Of a DNA stretch of 32,996 nucleotides, positions 1 to 8,804 are shown one piece after another. The DNA lies in the NCBI GenBank assembly GCA_964608495.1, contig CAZSOQ010000028.1, positions 1-32,996 on the forward strand, given 5' to 3'. Under the pieces are notes generated by a model that was given only the letters and a program-made list of their open reading frames with translations, was not told the origin of the DNA and made no database searches. Positions within the stretch are counted from its first letter, which is position 1. Each line of letters starts with the position of its first letter. A program made the position numbers and the translations under genes. Source of the DNA: JAKORR01 sp964608495 (GTDB lineage: Bacteria; Armatimonadota; Zipacnadia; Zipacnadales; FEN-943).

Positions 1-3
1 CTT

Positions 4-22
4 GGCCTGCCCAGGGCAGGCC
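4..22 (-). terminator. Inverted repeat downstream of the first gene, possible terminator
   Basis: Nine-base arms GGCCTGCCC and GGGCAGGCC are separated by a single A, so the foldable form is a stem of about 7 bp with a 5-nt loop. It lies about 110 nt beyond the stop of the minus-strand hydrolase ending at 131. No T-tract can be seen because the window ends. The remaining bases 23-130 show nothing recognisable. Confidence 0.25.
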
Positions 23-130
23 CTGTAACATGCCCTGCAGACCAAACCAAAACCAACCCCTTCGTGTCTCACCCTAATCGGGCGCAGCACAGTACGAGCC
101 CCCGGCCCACAAGGAAAACGGCTGGTTCGG

Positions 131-1393
131 CTACATGTCCCCAAGCATCTCCAGCGCCTGCTCTACCATTGCCTCGCCGGTGCCGGGGGCGGAGAGGCTG
201 TGCCAGCCGACCCAGAGCTGGTAGCCGCCTAGGGCGTACGACGGGCGGTCGCCGACGTAGCCGAGGGTGCCGTTGGCGAGGCCGATCACGTAGGTGTTGC
301 GGAAGGGCGAGCGACGGCGGATCTCCAGGGCGAGCGCGGCGAAGATCTCTCCCGGCAGGCCCACGAGGGCGACGTCGCCGAGGGCCATGACGGTGAGGGA
401 GGTCTCGCGCTCCTGGCCCGCGACCGGGGCCATGTCGGCCCGCATGGCGCGGAAGACGCTCGCGTTCGCCTCGGGGTTCTCGGGGGTGTAGGTCTCACTC
501 CAGTACCTCACCGCGGCTTCCTCGGCGGCTTCGTCGAACTCGCGGAGGCGGTAGGCGAAGGGGCGCTTCGCTGATGCCAGCAGCGACTGCGAGCAGGATG
601 CTCGCGGTCCGCAGGCGTGGGCCAGGCCCCACTCCACCGCGGCGAGGATGCGGTGGATGCACTCGGCGGTGCCGATGGCGCGGGTGTTGGGCGTGGAGCC
701 GAACTCGCTGGTGTTGTGGGTGGAGCCGAAGGCGCCCGGCAGGAAGAGCGCGAGGCCGCCGTGGCAGCGCTCGATCTCCTGGGCCGCGAGGCCGTACATG
801 CCGGGCGAGACCGCGCCCTGCGTCAGCGCGCCGATGTTGTGGACCGAGTGGGAGAAGAGCGTGCAGACCAGCTCGCCGGAAGGGCGGCGGAAGGCGATGA
901 CGGGGAGGTCGGGGTCGTAGGGGCCGGTGGGCCGGACTACGTCCTCCCACGGGTAGGCGTACCAGGCGATGGTGCCGTCGCGGAGGAGGTAGCGGCTGTT
1001 CTGGCCGACGGTGGCCTCCTGGCTCTGGGCGAAGGACATCTCGGCCGCGGAGGCGGGGTCGTTGAGGGCCTGGCAGGCTTCGGTGATGGCGGCGATGAGG
1101 GCGGCTTCGAGGGCCTCGCAGAAAGCGGCGTCACGGCGCGCCCCCAGGATGTCAATGGTACACGGGGCGTGGTGGGTGTGGATGGCGGTGATGAGCAGGT
1201 TGGCGGCAGGCACCTGAGCGGACACGCGGGCGAGCACGTGGTCGGGGACGATCATGGAGTCGGTGCAGGCGAGGCAGAGGCGCACGCCGTCGGACTCAAG
1301 GGCCAGGGCGACGGCACGCAAAGGGGCCTCCGGTGTGATCTCCGGCCCGGTGGCGATCTCACGCATCGCGGCAGCGGCTTTGAGTTGCGTCAT
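131..1393 (-). CDS. Neutral/alkaline ceramidase-like metal-dependent hydrolase (paralogue 1)
   Basis: This is a 420-residue protein of the neutral/alkaline non-lysosomal ceramidase fold, a zinc amidase family that cleaves N-acyl bonds. Visible family marks are the His-rich motif IHTHHAP (His72, His74), a second HSVHN motif where another metal ligand usually sits, the FLPGAFG segment, and a C-terminus ending GTGEAMVEQALEMLG. The segment just after the start is short compared with the paralogue at 9070-10308: the usual TPPVG-type opening is reduced to EITPEAP. The start is the ATG at 1393, which has GAGGAG eight bases upstream; in-frame sequence above it does not resemble the family. No signal peptide is visible, so it is probably cytosolic. 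It follows the large secreted hydrolase on the same strand after 157 nt and may share its transcript. The family is clear, but true substrates of these environmental homologues are mostly unknown, so ceramide is only a guess. Confidence 0.8.
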   Translation of the reverse strand: MTQLKAAAAMREIATGPEITPEAPLRAVALALESDGVRLCLACTDSMIVPDHVLARVSAQVPAANLLITAIHTHHAPCTIDILGARRDAAFCEALEAALIAAITEACQALNDPASAAEMSFAQSQEATVGQNSRYLLRDGTIAWYAYPWEDVVRPTGPYDPDLPVIAFRRPSGELVCTLFSHSVHNIGALTQGAVSPGMYGLAAQEIERCHGGLALFLPGAFGSTHNTSEFGSTPNTRAIGTAECIHRILAAVEWGLAHACGPRASCSQSLLASAKRPFAYRLREFDEAAEEAAVRYWSETYTPENPEANASVFRAMRADMAPVAGQERETSLTVMALGDVALVGLPGEIFAALALEIRRRSPFRNTYVIGLANGTLGYVGDRPSYALGGYQLWVGWHSLSAPGTGEAMVEQALEMLGDM

Positions 1394-1550
1394 GCCACTA
1401 GCTCCTCGCCGCGCGCACGGCGCAGGAGGGCCCCGTCCCAGGGGCACCGAAAGCCTCGGGGGGCGGGCTCCCCAGCGAGCTGTGCCGCCGTCCCTAGTTG
1501 TAGTGCCGCAGTAGTGCGCAAGCACACCACCGCGGGTCCTTCCCGGCAGG

Positions 1551-4500
1551 CTACGGCGCGACCAGGTGGGGGTCCCCCCACTCGGCCCAGTCGCAGTTGG
1601 CCGAGCCGCAGCTATCCGTGACCAGGCTCAGCAGGATCGGCTTGCCGGCCCACGGCGCAAGATCCACGACGGCCGCCTTCCACCCATCCGGCCTCGGCAT
1701 CGGCAGCCCCCACGCGGGCTGGCCGTTCACCTGGACCTCGAAGGCCACCGGCCCGCCGCCCTTCCGAACCTCGACGTAGAAGCGGAGCCGCAGAGGCTGC
1801 GGCGGTAGCTGCAGACACCAGTCGAGAGCCGTCCGGCCGGAGTCAGGCGGGTGGCCGAAGATCGTGCGCACCTGCTTGCCAGCGATCTCGGTGCCCTCAA
1901 CCTTCCCGCTGCCCCAGACCGAGCCCTCGTGGAGGAGCCCTCCCGGCGTCCAGCCGGTCGTGAACGGCAGGTCGGGCAGGTTCGCGCCCTCGGCGGCCGG
2001 CGTCAGGTCGTGGAGCAGACCGAAGGGCTGCGGTCGGGGAAGCTCGACATCGAGGAAGACGCCGCCCTCGGCGGGCGTGGTGCCCACCACGCGGCCCGCC
2101 CTATCCGGGTCGCCGAAGAAGGCTTGGCCCGCGCCCGCAGGCGAGAACACCCGGACGCGGGTGGGCTCGGCGTCGGTGTCGCCGAGGTTGAGGACGAGGG
2201 GCTGGCCCCAGATCGCCCAGTCCCACGAGCAGCTCTCGGCCGGGCCGGGCCCGGTGGTGAGGCGGAGGATGATCGCCCTGCCGCGGTAGGCCGACAGGTC
2301 AACCTCTCGCCGTCCCCAGAGCCCCCGCAGCCAGTGCTCATGGAAAAGCTCCTGGCCGTCTGCTGAGATCGCGAAGGTGACCCCATCGCTGAGGGGCTGC
2401 TTGCGATCGGCTTCGATGAGCGCCAGGTCCGCCAGGTCGCCAAGGCCGATCGCGAAGCGAAGCACGGTCTTGCCCTGCGCCGGGATGGTCACGGGGAACT
2501 CGCCGTACGTCAGACCGCCGAGGGCCGCGCCCTCCCACGGTGGATGGGCGAGGATGGCCGACATCGCCTCGCCGCCGCTGGCGCCCGGGGTCGTCGAGAA
2601 ACCAGCGCCGGCGCTGAGCGGCTCCTGGCGGCCATTGACGAGAATCCCGGCCCCGGCCGAGCCCACAAGCTCAATGAGGTCGGCGACGACCGCGGTCTCG
2701 CCGGCCAGGCGGAAGAGCGCGCGGCGATGGTTGTCGCGCACCTCCTGCAGGATGATCGGGCCGCTCGCCGAGACCAGGTGCAGGACCTTCGGGTCCGGCG
2801 CGCCCGCGCCGATCGGGTAGCGGCGGTCGGGGTCGAGGCCGAAGAGGCGGGTGCCGTCGAAGGCGCGCCACTCCGCGACCGTGCCCGGTCCGGCGTAGGT
2901 GTTGACCTTGCTCAGCAGCATCCACACCGCTTGGTCGGGCGCCGACCGCGGGGCCAGCCGCCGGCCGGGCGGAGTGTCGAACACGGCGCTCACCGCGCCG
3001 TCCGCGCCCCGCCACGTGAACAGCTCGTCGGGCAAGCGCACCTCCTCCGGCGCGGGCATGAGCCGATGCTGCTGGAAGTAGCGCGCCTCGCGGAGGACGA
3101 AGTCCGTGCCCGCGTTGGCCGGGTCGAGAGGGCCATCGAGGCTGAGGGTCGGCCACCCGCCCATCCGGTCGAGGAAGTCGTGGTGGGTCAGGTACGCCGG
3201 CAGCGACGTCGCCTGCGACGGTATGCCCAGGTGGCCGTAGAGCCCGCAGAAGGGCGCGAAGAGGAAGCTGCGTACCGGGTGGACCTGCGTGCCCGGCCCC
3301 GGGTTGACCCAGAAGGGCTCGCCGCACTGCGCGACCGACGACGCGAGGATCGCCTCGTTGAGTCCCTCCGCGCCGATGGGCACGTCGGGTATCGCGGCCT
3401 GAAGCTCGCGCAGGTAGACCTCAGCCCCGCGGGCGCACGTCATGCCCTCGATGTCGCCGTCGTGGGTCGAGACGATCACCGGGAAGTCGAGGTGCATGGC
3501 GTCGAAGTGAACCTTCTCCCACGCCGCGCGGATGTGGTCTATGAGGAAGCGGCGCGCCACCGACGAGGCGGGGTTGAGACACACGACCTGGTTGGGGCTG
3601 TCCGGCCGGTCCAGGTACCACCCCACGCGCTCACCGCTGACCCGGGCGGTCTGCAGGTAGCGCTCGACCTTGGGCAGCTCAGGGCTGCTCACGTTGACGC
3701 CGACGAGGTTGAAGTGCGGCATCACCCGGAAGCCGAGAGCCTGCGCCGCCTGGCACCACTCGACGAAGCCGTCGCGCGGCGTGTAGTCGGGGTACAGCAC
3801 GTCGTACGGATGCTTCCGCCAGCCGGGGATGTAGAGGAGCGTCTGCTTTGGTTCGACTTGGGCGGCGAGGCCGCGGAGGTGCTCCACGGTCACGTCGTTG
3901 GACACGCGCACCACCATGCGAAGGTCCCCCAGCCACGCCGGGCTGCGCGTGGCGATGGGCGTCAGGCCCAGCGTCTTCGCCATGCGTTCGCGGTAGTCGA
4001 GGGTCGGAACCTTCCAGTCGCCGCGGTAGGCCTGGATGCGCCACACCGGCGACACCACCGACCGTGCCTCCTCGTAGGCGTCGCGGGTCTCGCCGCCGAA
4101 GGTCAGCGCCACCTCGCTGCCCATGCGCCGCAGGTCAGCGCTCTTGAACAGCGCCTCGGGATCGTCGGCTGAGACGCTGAAGCCTCCGTTCTCACCTTGG
4201 ACGATGAGCAGCGCGGCCTGCCAGTTGCCCGGCCATGAGAGCGTAAGGGCGCCGGGACCGCGGAGGGCGTCAATCATGGTGCCGCCGTTGGCCGGAGCGA
4301 TGAGGTGGGTCCGCGCGGCGTCAATGCCGGCGATGCCCCACGAGGCCGCCAAGAGCCTCGGCGTAGCACGCTCGGCGGACTCGCGCACGGTCAGCGCCCC
4401 GTCGGCGTCCATGCCGAGGTCGAGCGTGATGAGCGCGGACGCGTCACCGGCCGCGCCGTGCATAAGGATCCGCATGCCCTCGGCGGTCTGCTCGCAGGTG

Positions 4501-4769
4501 ACCCGCGTGCTCGGGTCCACCGAGCTGAAGCCTTTGCCATCGCGAAGGGCCGGCGCCGCCTGGGACTCGGGCTTCGCGACGAAGAGGCTGTCGCCGCCCG
4601 TCCCGTTCTCCAGCGCCACCATCGTCCCGTCGTGGAAGACCGCGCGCAGGGTCTTGGTCGTGACGGTCACGGTGCGGCCGTCCGGCGAAAGGGCCCACGG
4701 CGCGGCATGGACGTCCGAGGCGACGGCGGACAGGATCAAGCAAACCGCGGATAGTGAACGAGCGTTCAT
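1551..4769 (-). CDS. Large secreted TIM-barrel glycoside-hydrolase-like protein (DUF6259-like)
   Basis: The protein has 1072 residues with a Sec signal peptide (about residues 1-22, hydrophobic core after MNAR, cleavage likely after VHA). The N-terminal 300 residues look like a beta-sandwich. The middle third looks like a TIM barrel, with LLYIPGW, then VMPHFNLVG, then FDAMHLDF and GAEGLNE at probable strand ends. The C-terminal part has two similar jelly-roll-like segments, each ending in a CSWDWA- or CDWAEWG-type motif. This layout resembles DUF6259-type proteins of planctomycete-like bacteria, which are thought to be glycosidases; no activity can be assigned from sequence. Acidic residues in MHLDF and GAEGLNE are candidate catalytic groups (inference). 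The ATG at 4769 is chosen because it begins the signal peptide and overlaps the upstream deacetylase stop as ATGA. In-frame sequence upstream of it is arginine-rich shadow of that gene. Confidence 0.75.
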   Translation of the reverse strand: MNARSLSAVCLILSAVASDVHAAPWALSPDGRTVTVTTKTLRAVFHDGTMVALENGTGGDSLFVAKPESQAAPALRDGKGFSSVDPSTRVTCEQTAEGMRILMHGAAGDASALITLDLGMDADGALTVRESAERATPRLLAASWGIAGIDAARTHLIAPANGGTMIDALRGPGALTLSWPGNWQAALLIVQGENGGFSVSADDPEALFKSADLRRMGSEVALTFGGETRDAYEEARSVVSPVWRIQAYRGDWKVPTLDYRERMAKTLGLTPIATRSPAWLGDLRMVVRVSNDVTVEHLRGLAAQVEPKQTLLYIPGWRKHPYDVLYPDYTPRDGFVEWCQAAQALGFRVMPHFNLVGVNVSSPELPKVERYLQTARVSGERVGWYLDRPDSPNQVVCLNPASSVARRFLIDHIRAAWEKVHFDAMHLDFPVIVSTHDGDIEGMTCARGAEVYLRELQAAIPDVPIGAEGLNEAILASSVAQCGEPFWVNPGPGTQVHPVRSFLFAPFCGLYGHLGIPSQATSLPAYLTHHDFLDRMGGWPTLSLDGPLDPANAGTDFVLREARYFQQHRLMPAPEEVRLPDELFTWRGADGAVSAVFDTPPGRRLAPRSAPDQAVWMLLSKVNTYAGPGTVAEWRAFDGTRLFGLDPDRRYPIGAGAPDPKVLHLVSASGPIILQEVRDNHRRALFRLAGETAVVADLIELVGSAGAGILVNGRQEPLSAGAGFSTTPGASGGEAMSAILAHPPWEGAALGGLTYGEFPVTIPAQGKTVLRFAIGLGDLADLALIEADRKQPLSDGVTFAISADGQELFHEHWLRGLWGRREVDLSAYRGRAIILRLTTGPGPAESCSWDWAIWGQPLVLNLGDTDAEPTRVRVFSPAGAGQAFFGDPDRAGRVVGTTPAEGGVFLDVELPRPQPFGLLHDLTPAAEGANLPDLPFTTGWTPGGLLHEGSVWGSGKVEGTEIAGKQVRTIFGHPPDSGRTALDWCLQLPPQPLRLRFYVEVRKGGGPVAFEVQVNGQPAWGLPMPRPDGWKAAVVDLAPWAGKPILLSLVTDSCGSANCDWAEWGDPHLVAP

Positions 4770-5443
4770 ATGCGCACCCCTGGCGCGACGGGCGAGCCGG
4801 CCTTCAGCAGCTCGCTCACCGTCACTGGTCTGTACCGCTTCTTCCTGAGCCATACGAGCATGTGCGGCAGGGCCCGGGCTGTGTTCCAGCCGCGCCCGTC
4901 GGCGTGCATGATGGCGATCCCACCGGGCCTGACCCTGCGGAACTCGGCCAGGAGGTCGGCGGCGGAGGCCTGCGGGGCGGGGTCGCCCGTCGAGACGCCC
5001 CACATCACGGTGCGCGTGCGGGCGGCGGCAGCCTCCGCGACGACGCGCCTATCCCACTCGCCGTATGGCGGGCGGAAGGCAGCGGCGTAGCGCCCCGTGC
5101 GCGAGTGGAGGATCTGCTGGGTGCGGACCAACTCCTGGCGCACCCGCTCGGGCGTCTGCTTCGTCATGTGCGGGTGCACATAGGAATGGCTCCCCAGCTC
5201 GAAGAAGCTCACCGAGGCCAGGAGCCCAGCCGCGTCCGAGTGGGCCTCCATCCAGCGGCCGCCGAGGAAGAGCGTCGCCGGGATGTGGGTGCGGATCAGG
5301 TAGCACACCAGCGGCCCGTCGAAGCCGGGGGGCTTCTGCGTGTGGCAGCAGTTGACCGGGATGACCCATACCAAATGGGTCCTCTCCATGTATGGGTTGA
5401 GCGCCCATCTGTCTGGCACCGGGATTCGCCATTGGGGGCGCAC
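4766..5443 (-). CDS. Polysaccharide deacetylase-like protein (NodB/CE4 fold) with altered motif 1
   Basis: This 225-residue protein has most marks of the carbohydrate esterase 4 fold. It has PATLFLGGRWM after the first helix, the metal-binding pair HSYVH (His86, His90), the groove motif RPPYGEWD (residues 124-131) and a late IAIMHADG with His180. In this branch of the family the first strand usually ends in TFDLC or TFDDG, where the Asp is the catalytic base. Here the matching stretch reads VWVIPVNCCH (about 25-34), so that Asp is absent. None of the three reading frames upstream restores it. The start is GTG at 5443, preceded by GAGGAGAAGG, a strong ribosome site. No signal peptide is visible. 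Its stop overlaps the start of the large hydrolase (ATGA), which implies translational coupling. It may bind rather than deacetylate glycans, or use another base. Confidence 0.7.
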   Translation of the reverse strand: MRPQWRIPVPDRWALNPYMERTHLVWVIPVNCCHTQKPPGFDGPLVCYLIRTHIPATLFLGGRWMEAHSDAAGLLASVSFFELGSHSYVHPHMTKQTPERVRQELVRTQQILHSRTGRYAAAFRPPYGEWDRRVVAEAAAARTRTVMWGVSTGDPAPQASAADLLAEFRRVRPGGIAIMHADGRGWNTARALPHMLVWLRKKRYRPVTVSELLKAGSPVAPGVRI

Positions 5444-5807
5444 ATACCTTCTCCTCGGGCAAGGCGCCTGTCCTGAAGCAGGTCTTCCCGGCGAGCGTGA
5501 CGCTCAGAGAGGCTCCATTGCCTGAGAGACTCGCCACCAGGGGTGACGGCGGTCCCGTCATCGCTGGGAAACCCGTGGTTCTCACCGACACGGGAGTGCG
5601 GTCCCGGCCGCTGTCCGCCTCTCGGGCAGCTTCAGGCCCTCCAGAGCGCCACGAGTACCAGGATCGGATTCCTCAGAACTTCGCGGCCTGAGGAGAAGGT
5701 GCTTGTGTTCCCAGCGGCGCACCTGCACGTCAGACGCGCGATTGTTCAGCCCGCTGAGGAATGGCACCCGTTTGGTGTGGGGAGTCCCGGATGAGAAGGA
5801 AGCTAGA
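5444..5807. other. Divergent intergenic region with several small hairpins
   Basis: This 364-bp gap lies between the deacetylase-like gene (leftward) and the sialidase-like gene (rightward), so it should hold both promoters. No convincing -35/-10 pair is visible. Three local structures are: TCCTCAG/CTGAGGA with an 11-nt loop at 5670-5694; CCCGTG/CACGGG near 5571-5593; and an imperfect hairpin at 5502-5530. The last reads, on the minus strand, CTCTCAGGCAA followed by a purine-rich stretch, recalling part of the glycine riboswitch core. An open frame runs leftward through 5444-5591, but it has no recognisable homology. Confidence 0.4.
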
Positions 5808-6956
5808 ATGGCGCAGCGTCTAGTGTTAGTGTCAGTGGTTGCGCTCGTGGCTGCGGTAGTGGTGGCTCCTGCCGGCGTTGCCGTCCCGCCTCTGCTGGTG
5901 GTAGCCTTGGCGGGCGGCGGAACGGTACAGATAGACCAAGCCTACGTCGGTGTTGCCGGCTCGAAGGAGCGTGCCCGCATGAGTGAACGAAGCACCGAGG
6001 CGCTTGTGATTGCCCCGGCGACGCCGGACAACCCTCGCAATAGCGAGGCCGCCATCACCGCCCTGCAGGATGGGAGGCTGCTGCTGGGGTGGACGGAGTT
6101 CTACGCCGCCAACGCGGCCGATCACGGTCCGGCGCGGATCGTGGGAAGGGTCTCAGACGACGCCGGCCTCACCTGGGGCGAGAAGTACACGCTGGTCGAG
6201 AACGACGGCGGCTGTAACGTCATGGAGGTCAACTTCATGCGGCTGCACAGCGGCGAGATCGCGCTGCTGCACTGCCAGAAGAACTCGGAGGCGACGGACT
6301 GCAGGGTGATGGTGAGGACCTCGGCCGATGAGGGGCGGACCTTCGGTCCGGCGCGACAGATCAGCCCGGCGGGCAAGTACACGGGCCTCACGAATGGGCG
6401 GTGCATCCGGCTGCGTGGCGGACGGATCCTCCTCGAGGCCTGGGAGGGCGGCGACAGCTACTGCTGCCTATCCGACGACGACGGGGCGACCTGGCACGAC
6501 GGCGGGCGTGCGCGGCCGGAAGCCGGCGAGTGCTGGGAGCCGGCGTGCGTGGAGCTACGCGATGGGCGGGTGATGATGCTGATGCGCACAGGCCTCGGTG
6601 GGCAGTACAAGAGCATCTCGACGGATGGTGGGGAGACGTGGAGCACGCCCGTGCCGACGGCGCTCGTGGGCACCGCAGCCCCGGTGAGCATTGGCCGGAT
6701 GCCCACGGGGAGCCTGCTCGCCATCTGGAACCACAACCCCGGGGCTGACAGCCGCAACCCGCTGACCGCGGCAGTCTCGGATGACGAGGGCGAGACCTGG
6801 GGCCACTTCAGGAACCTGGAGGACGAAGCGGGCGACGCGTGGGCTTACCCGGCGGTGACGTGGGTGGGCGACGAGGCGCTGATCACCTACTTCAACTACC
6901 GTGGAGGGCTGTCGTTGCTCCTGAGACGAGTAGCGCTGGGGTGGTTCGGCGGGTAG
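5808..6956 (+). CDS. Sialidase-like BNR/Asp-box beta-propeller
   Basis: The protein has 382 residues from this start, or 325 from an alternative. Five Asp-boxes of the S-x-D-x-G-x-T-[WF] type are visible: SDDAGLTW, SADEGRTF, SDDDGATW, STDGGETW and SDDEGETW. They mark a six-bladed sialidase-type propeller. The opening NPRNSEAAI and the DGRLLLGWTEFY segment match the exo-sialidase-like group common in planctomycete-type genomes; the classical FRIP motif is not seen, so sialic acid as substrate is uncertain. Two starts compete. The ATG at 5808 (AAGGA seven bases upstream) adds a long hydrophobic run that could be a signal or anchor. The ATG at 5979 has a better GAAGGAG nine bases upstream and gives a cytosolic enzyme beginning just before the family homology. 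Codons between 5808 and 5979 are visibly less GC-rich at third positions. It converges with the SBBP gene downstream. Confidence 0.72.
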   Translation: MAQRLVLVSVVALVAAVVVAPAGVAVPPLLVVALAGGGTVQIDQAYVGVAGSKERARMSERSTEALVIAPATPDNPRNSEAAITALQDGRLLLGWTEFYAANAADHGPARIVGRVSDDAGLTWGEKYTLVENDGGCNVMEVNFMRLHSGEIALLHCQKNSEATDCRVMVRTSADEGRTFGPARQISPAGKYTGLTNGRCIRLRGGRILLEAWEGGDSYCCLSDDDGATWHDGGRARPEAGECWEPACVELRDGRVMMLMRTGLGGQYKSISTDGGETWSTPVPTALVGTAAPVSIGRMPTGSLLAIWNHNPGADSRNPLTAAVSDDEGETWGHFRNLEDEAGDAWAYPAVTWVGDEALITYFNYRGGLSLLLRRVALGWFGG

Positions 6957-7268
6957 AACGCCCGGCCCTTGCCCATTCCGCTCTGGCGGAGTCAGCTCGT
7001 GCAGGGGAGAGAACGACAAAGGTACGGGCGGGACGCCCGTCCCACCAACGGTGACCTCACCCCGCGGGACGCTGCGCAGTCGTGGTGAGCCGCCTGCCTG
7101 CGTGGTGGCTGGCGAAGGTACAGGGGCATCAGACTCGGGGGCCGGCGCAAGTCGGCCCTCTACTGACACTCGACCCGGGCCCGTTCTCGGGGGCAGGGTC
7201 ACGATGTGCAGATTCCTGCTATGCCCGCGTGCACGGCTTCAACTACTCGTGGAAGGTACCCTCTTCCG
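6957..7268. other. Convergent intergenic spacer holding a dispersed-type palindrome
   Basis: This 312-bp gap lies between two genes that end toward each other. Apart from the palindrome at 7021-7046, there is no gene, promoter or T-tract terminator that I can support. Short open frames across it look like GC-rich shadow and do not resemble known proteins. Confidence 0.4.
7021..7046. repeat. Palindromic GGGCGGGACGCCCGTCCC element
   Basis: Two mutually exclusive stems overlap here: ACGGGC with GCCCGT (7024-7029 and 7035-7040), and GGGAC with GTCCC (7030-7034 and 7039-7043). Its reverse strand translates as GGTGVPPV, a phrase I recall from spurious proteins in planctomycete-type genomes where this palindrome is scattered between genes. 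Only one copy is present in this window, so its dispersed nature is an inference. Confidence 0.4.
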
Positions 7269-8804
7269 CTACCCGCCGGCTTCGGTGTCGGGTATGAGTC
7301 TGATCACGAAGGCGTCGGAGGAGCCTCCGCCGAAGGCAGTCTGGAGGGCACCAGGAGTGGCAGGGAAGTCGGAGGATGTCGTGTTTCCCACCAGGTACAG
7401 CGCCCCGTCCATGCCGAAGGCAAGGCTCCGTATCATCTCGTCGCCCCTGCCGCCCAAGAAGCTGCAGTAGAGGAGCTTTGCGCCGTCGGCACTGAAGGCG
7501 GCAAGCAGGCCGTCTTGCTGGCCGCCGCCGAAGCGCTTCTGGAGCGCGTCGGGCGTCACCGGCGGATCCGGTGAACCGGTGCTTCCTACGACCCAGATGT
7601 TGCCGTCGGCATCGGACACCGGCATCAGCAGGTTCTCGCTGCCCGAGCCGCCAAGCAACCGCGAGAAGACGAAGCGGGTGCCGTCGCCGGAGAGCCTCGT
7701 GAGAAAGCCGTCGCTTCTGCCTGTGCCTGGAGGGCGCATGCCCGGCGGCACGAGTGGGAAGTCGCTGGACCCGCAGAAGCCGGCCAGGATGAGGGTGCCG
7801 TCGGCGTTGAGCCAGGGGCGGTGTTCGGCGAACTCATTGCCGCTGCCGCCCAGATAGGTGGCATACAGGATGCGGTCCGCACCGGGGCTGAGCTTCGCGA
7901 GGTAGCAGTCGGACTGGCCGCCCAGCCGGGGCTGCACCGCGCCTGAAGTAACCGGGAAGTCCGCTGACTTGGTGTGTCCAGCGACGTACATGTTGCCGAC
8001 GCCGTCGAGGCGTATTCCCATGATGGCGTCGTCCTCCCCGCTGCCGCCCAGCAGAGTGCTGAACACCAGGTCGGAGCCGTCGCTCGTCAGCTTGGCGATG
8101 AGCGAGTCGCGCGGGCCTTTGAGCCTGGGCTGGACGACGCCGGGCGTGGTGGGAAAATCGCGGGAGTCGGTGGTGCCCACGATGTAGACGTTGTCCTCGT
8201 CGTCGAGGGCCAGTCCGCCCCGGGGCGATTCACCGGTCGAGCCCCCGAGGTAGGTGCACCACACGACCTGCTTGCAGTCGGCGGTGAGCTTGGCCACCAC
8301 GATCTCGTTCTGACCCCCGGCATACCTCGGCTGGTAGCAGCCCGGTGTGGTGGCGATATCCGTCGAGCGCGTGGTGGTGGTGATGACGATGTGGCCTTGG
8401 CGGTCCAGACCCATGCCGTAGACGTTGCGCTCCTGTCGAGAGCCGCCGAAGTAGGTGGCCGCAAGCACTCCGCTACCGTCCGCGCTGATGCGCGCCACGT
8501 AGCAGTCGCCGCCATACACGCCGCCCGAACCAAGGCCGGGGTCATCCCCGGCGTAGTGCGGCTGAGCCGCGCCGTCGCTCACCGGGAGGCCGTCGGCGTT
8601 GACCTGGGCGCCGATGAGCACAGAGCCGTCGGGATACGGGATGACCTCCCGGGCCTGATCCCACGACGGGCCCCCCAGGTAGGTGCAGTAGGCGATGCGA
8701 TAGCGGGCTGCGTCGCAGGACCCCGGGCAGAGGCACGACGCCCAGACTACCGCGAGGAGAGCGGCACAGGCGGCATGGCCTCGGAGGGTGAAGGAGGGGT
8801 GCAT
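7269..8804 (-). CDS. Secreted SBBP-repeat beta-propeller protein
   Basis: The protein has 511 residues. The N-terminus is a Sec signal peptide (hydrophobic run after MHPSFTLRGH, ending near CPGSCDA). The rest is a chain of about eight repeats of roughly 55-60 residues. Each has the pattern of a YCTYLGG- or FSTLLGGSG-type strand, an acidic turn with DGxGNxYVAGxT, and SxDFPxTPGAxQ, followed by a variable loop and AFxxKL-like strand. This is the SBBP (seven-bladed beta-propeller) repeat family found in secreted and cell-surface proteins; its exact ligands are generally unknown. The chosen ATG at 8804 has GGGGAG/GAGAG upstream; an earlier in-frame start at 8885 would add 27 residues ahead of the signal peptide. 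The gene stands alone, 265 nt downstream of the second ceramidase-like gene on the same strand. No sorting signal is visible at the C-terminus. Confidence 0.8.
   Translation of the reverse strand: MHPSFTLRGHAACAALLAVVWASCLCPGSCDAARYRIAYCTYLGGPSWDQAREVIPYPDGSVLIGAQVNADGLPVSDGAAQPHYAGDDPGLGSGGVYGGDCYVARISADGSGVLAATYFGGSRQERNVYGMGLDRQGHIVITTTTRSTDIATTPGCYQPRYAGGQNEIVVAKLTADCKQVVWCTYLGGSTGESPRGGLALDDEDNVYIVGTTDSRDFPTTPGVVQPRLKGPRDSLIAKLTSDGSDLVFSTLLGGSGEDDAIMGIRLDGVGNMYVAGHTKSADFPVTSGAVQPRLGGQSDCYLAKLSPGADRILYATYLGGSGNEFAEHRPWLNADGTLILAGFCGSSDFPLVPPGMRPPGTGRSDGFLTRLSGDGTRFVFSRLLGGSGSENLLMPVSDADGNIWVVGSTGSPDPPVTPDALQKRFGGGQQDGLLAAFSADGAKLLYCSFLGGRGDEMIRSLAFGMDGALYLVGNTTSSDFPATPGALQTAFGGGSSDAFVIRLIPDTEAGG

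Noticed and set aside
2544..4172. A plus-strand frame of over 500 codons opposite the large secreted hydrolase
   Set aside because: Same shadow effect; composition dominated by Arg, Ala, Gly and Val, with no motifs.
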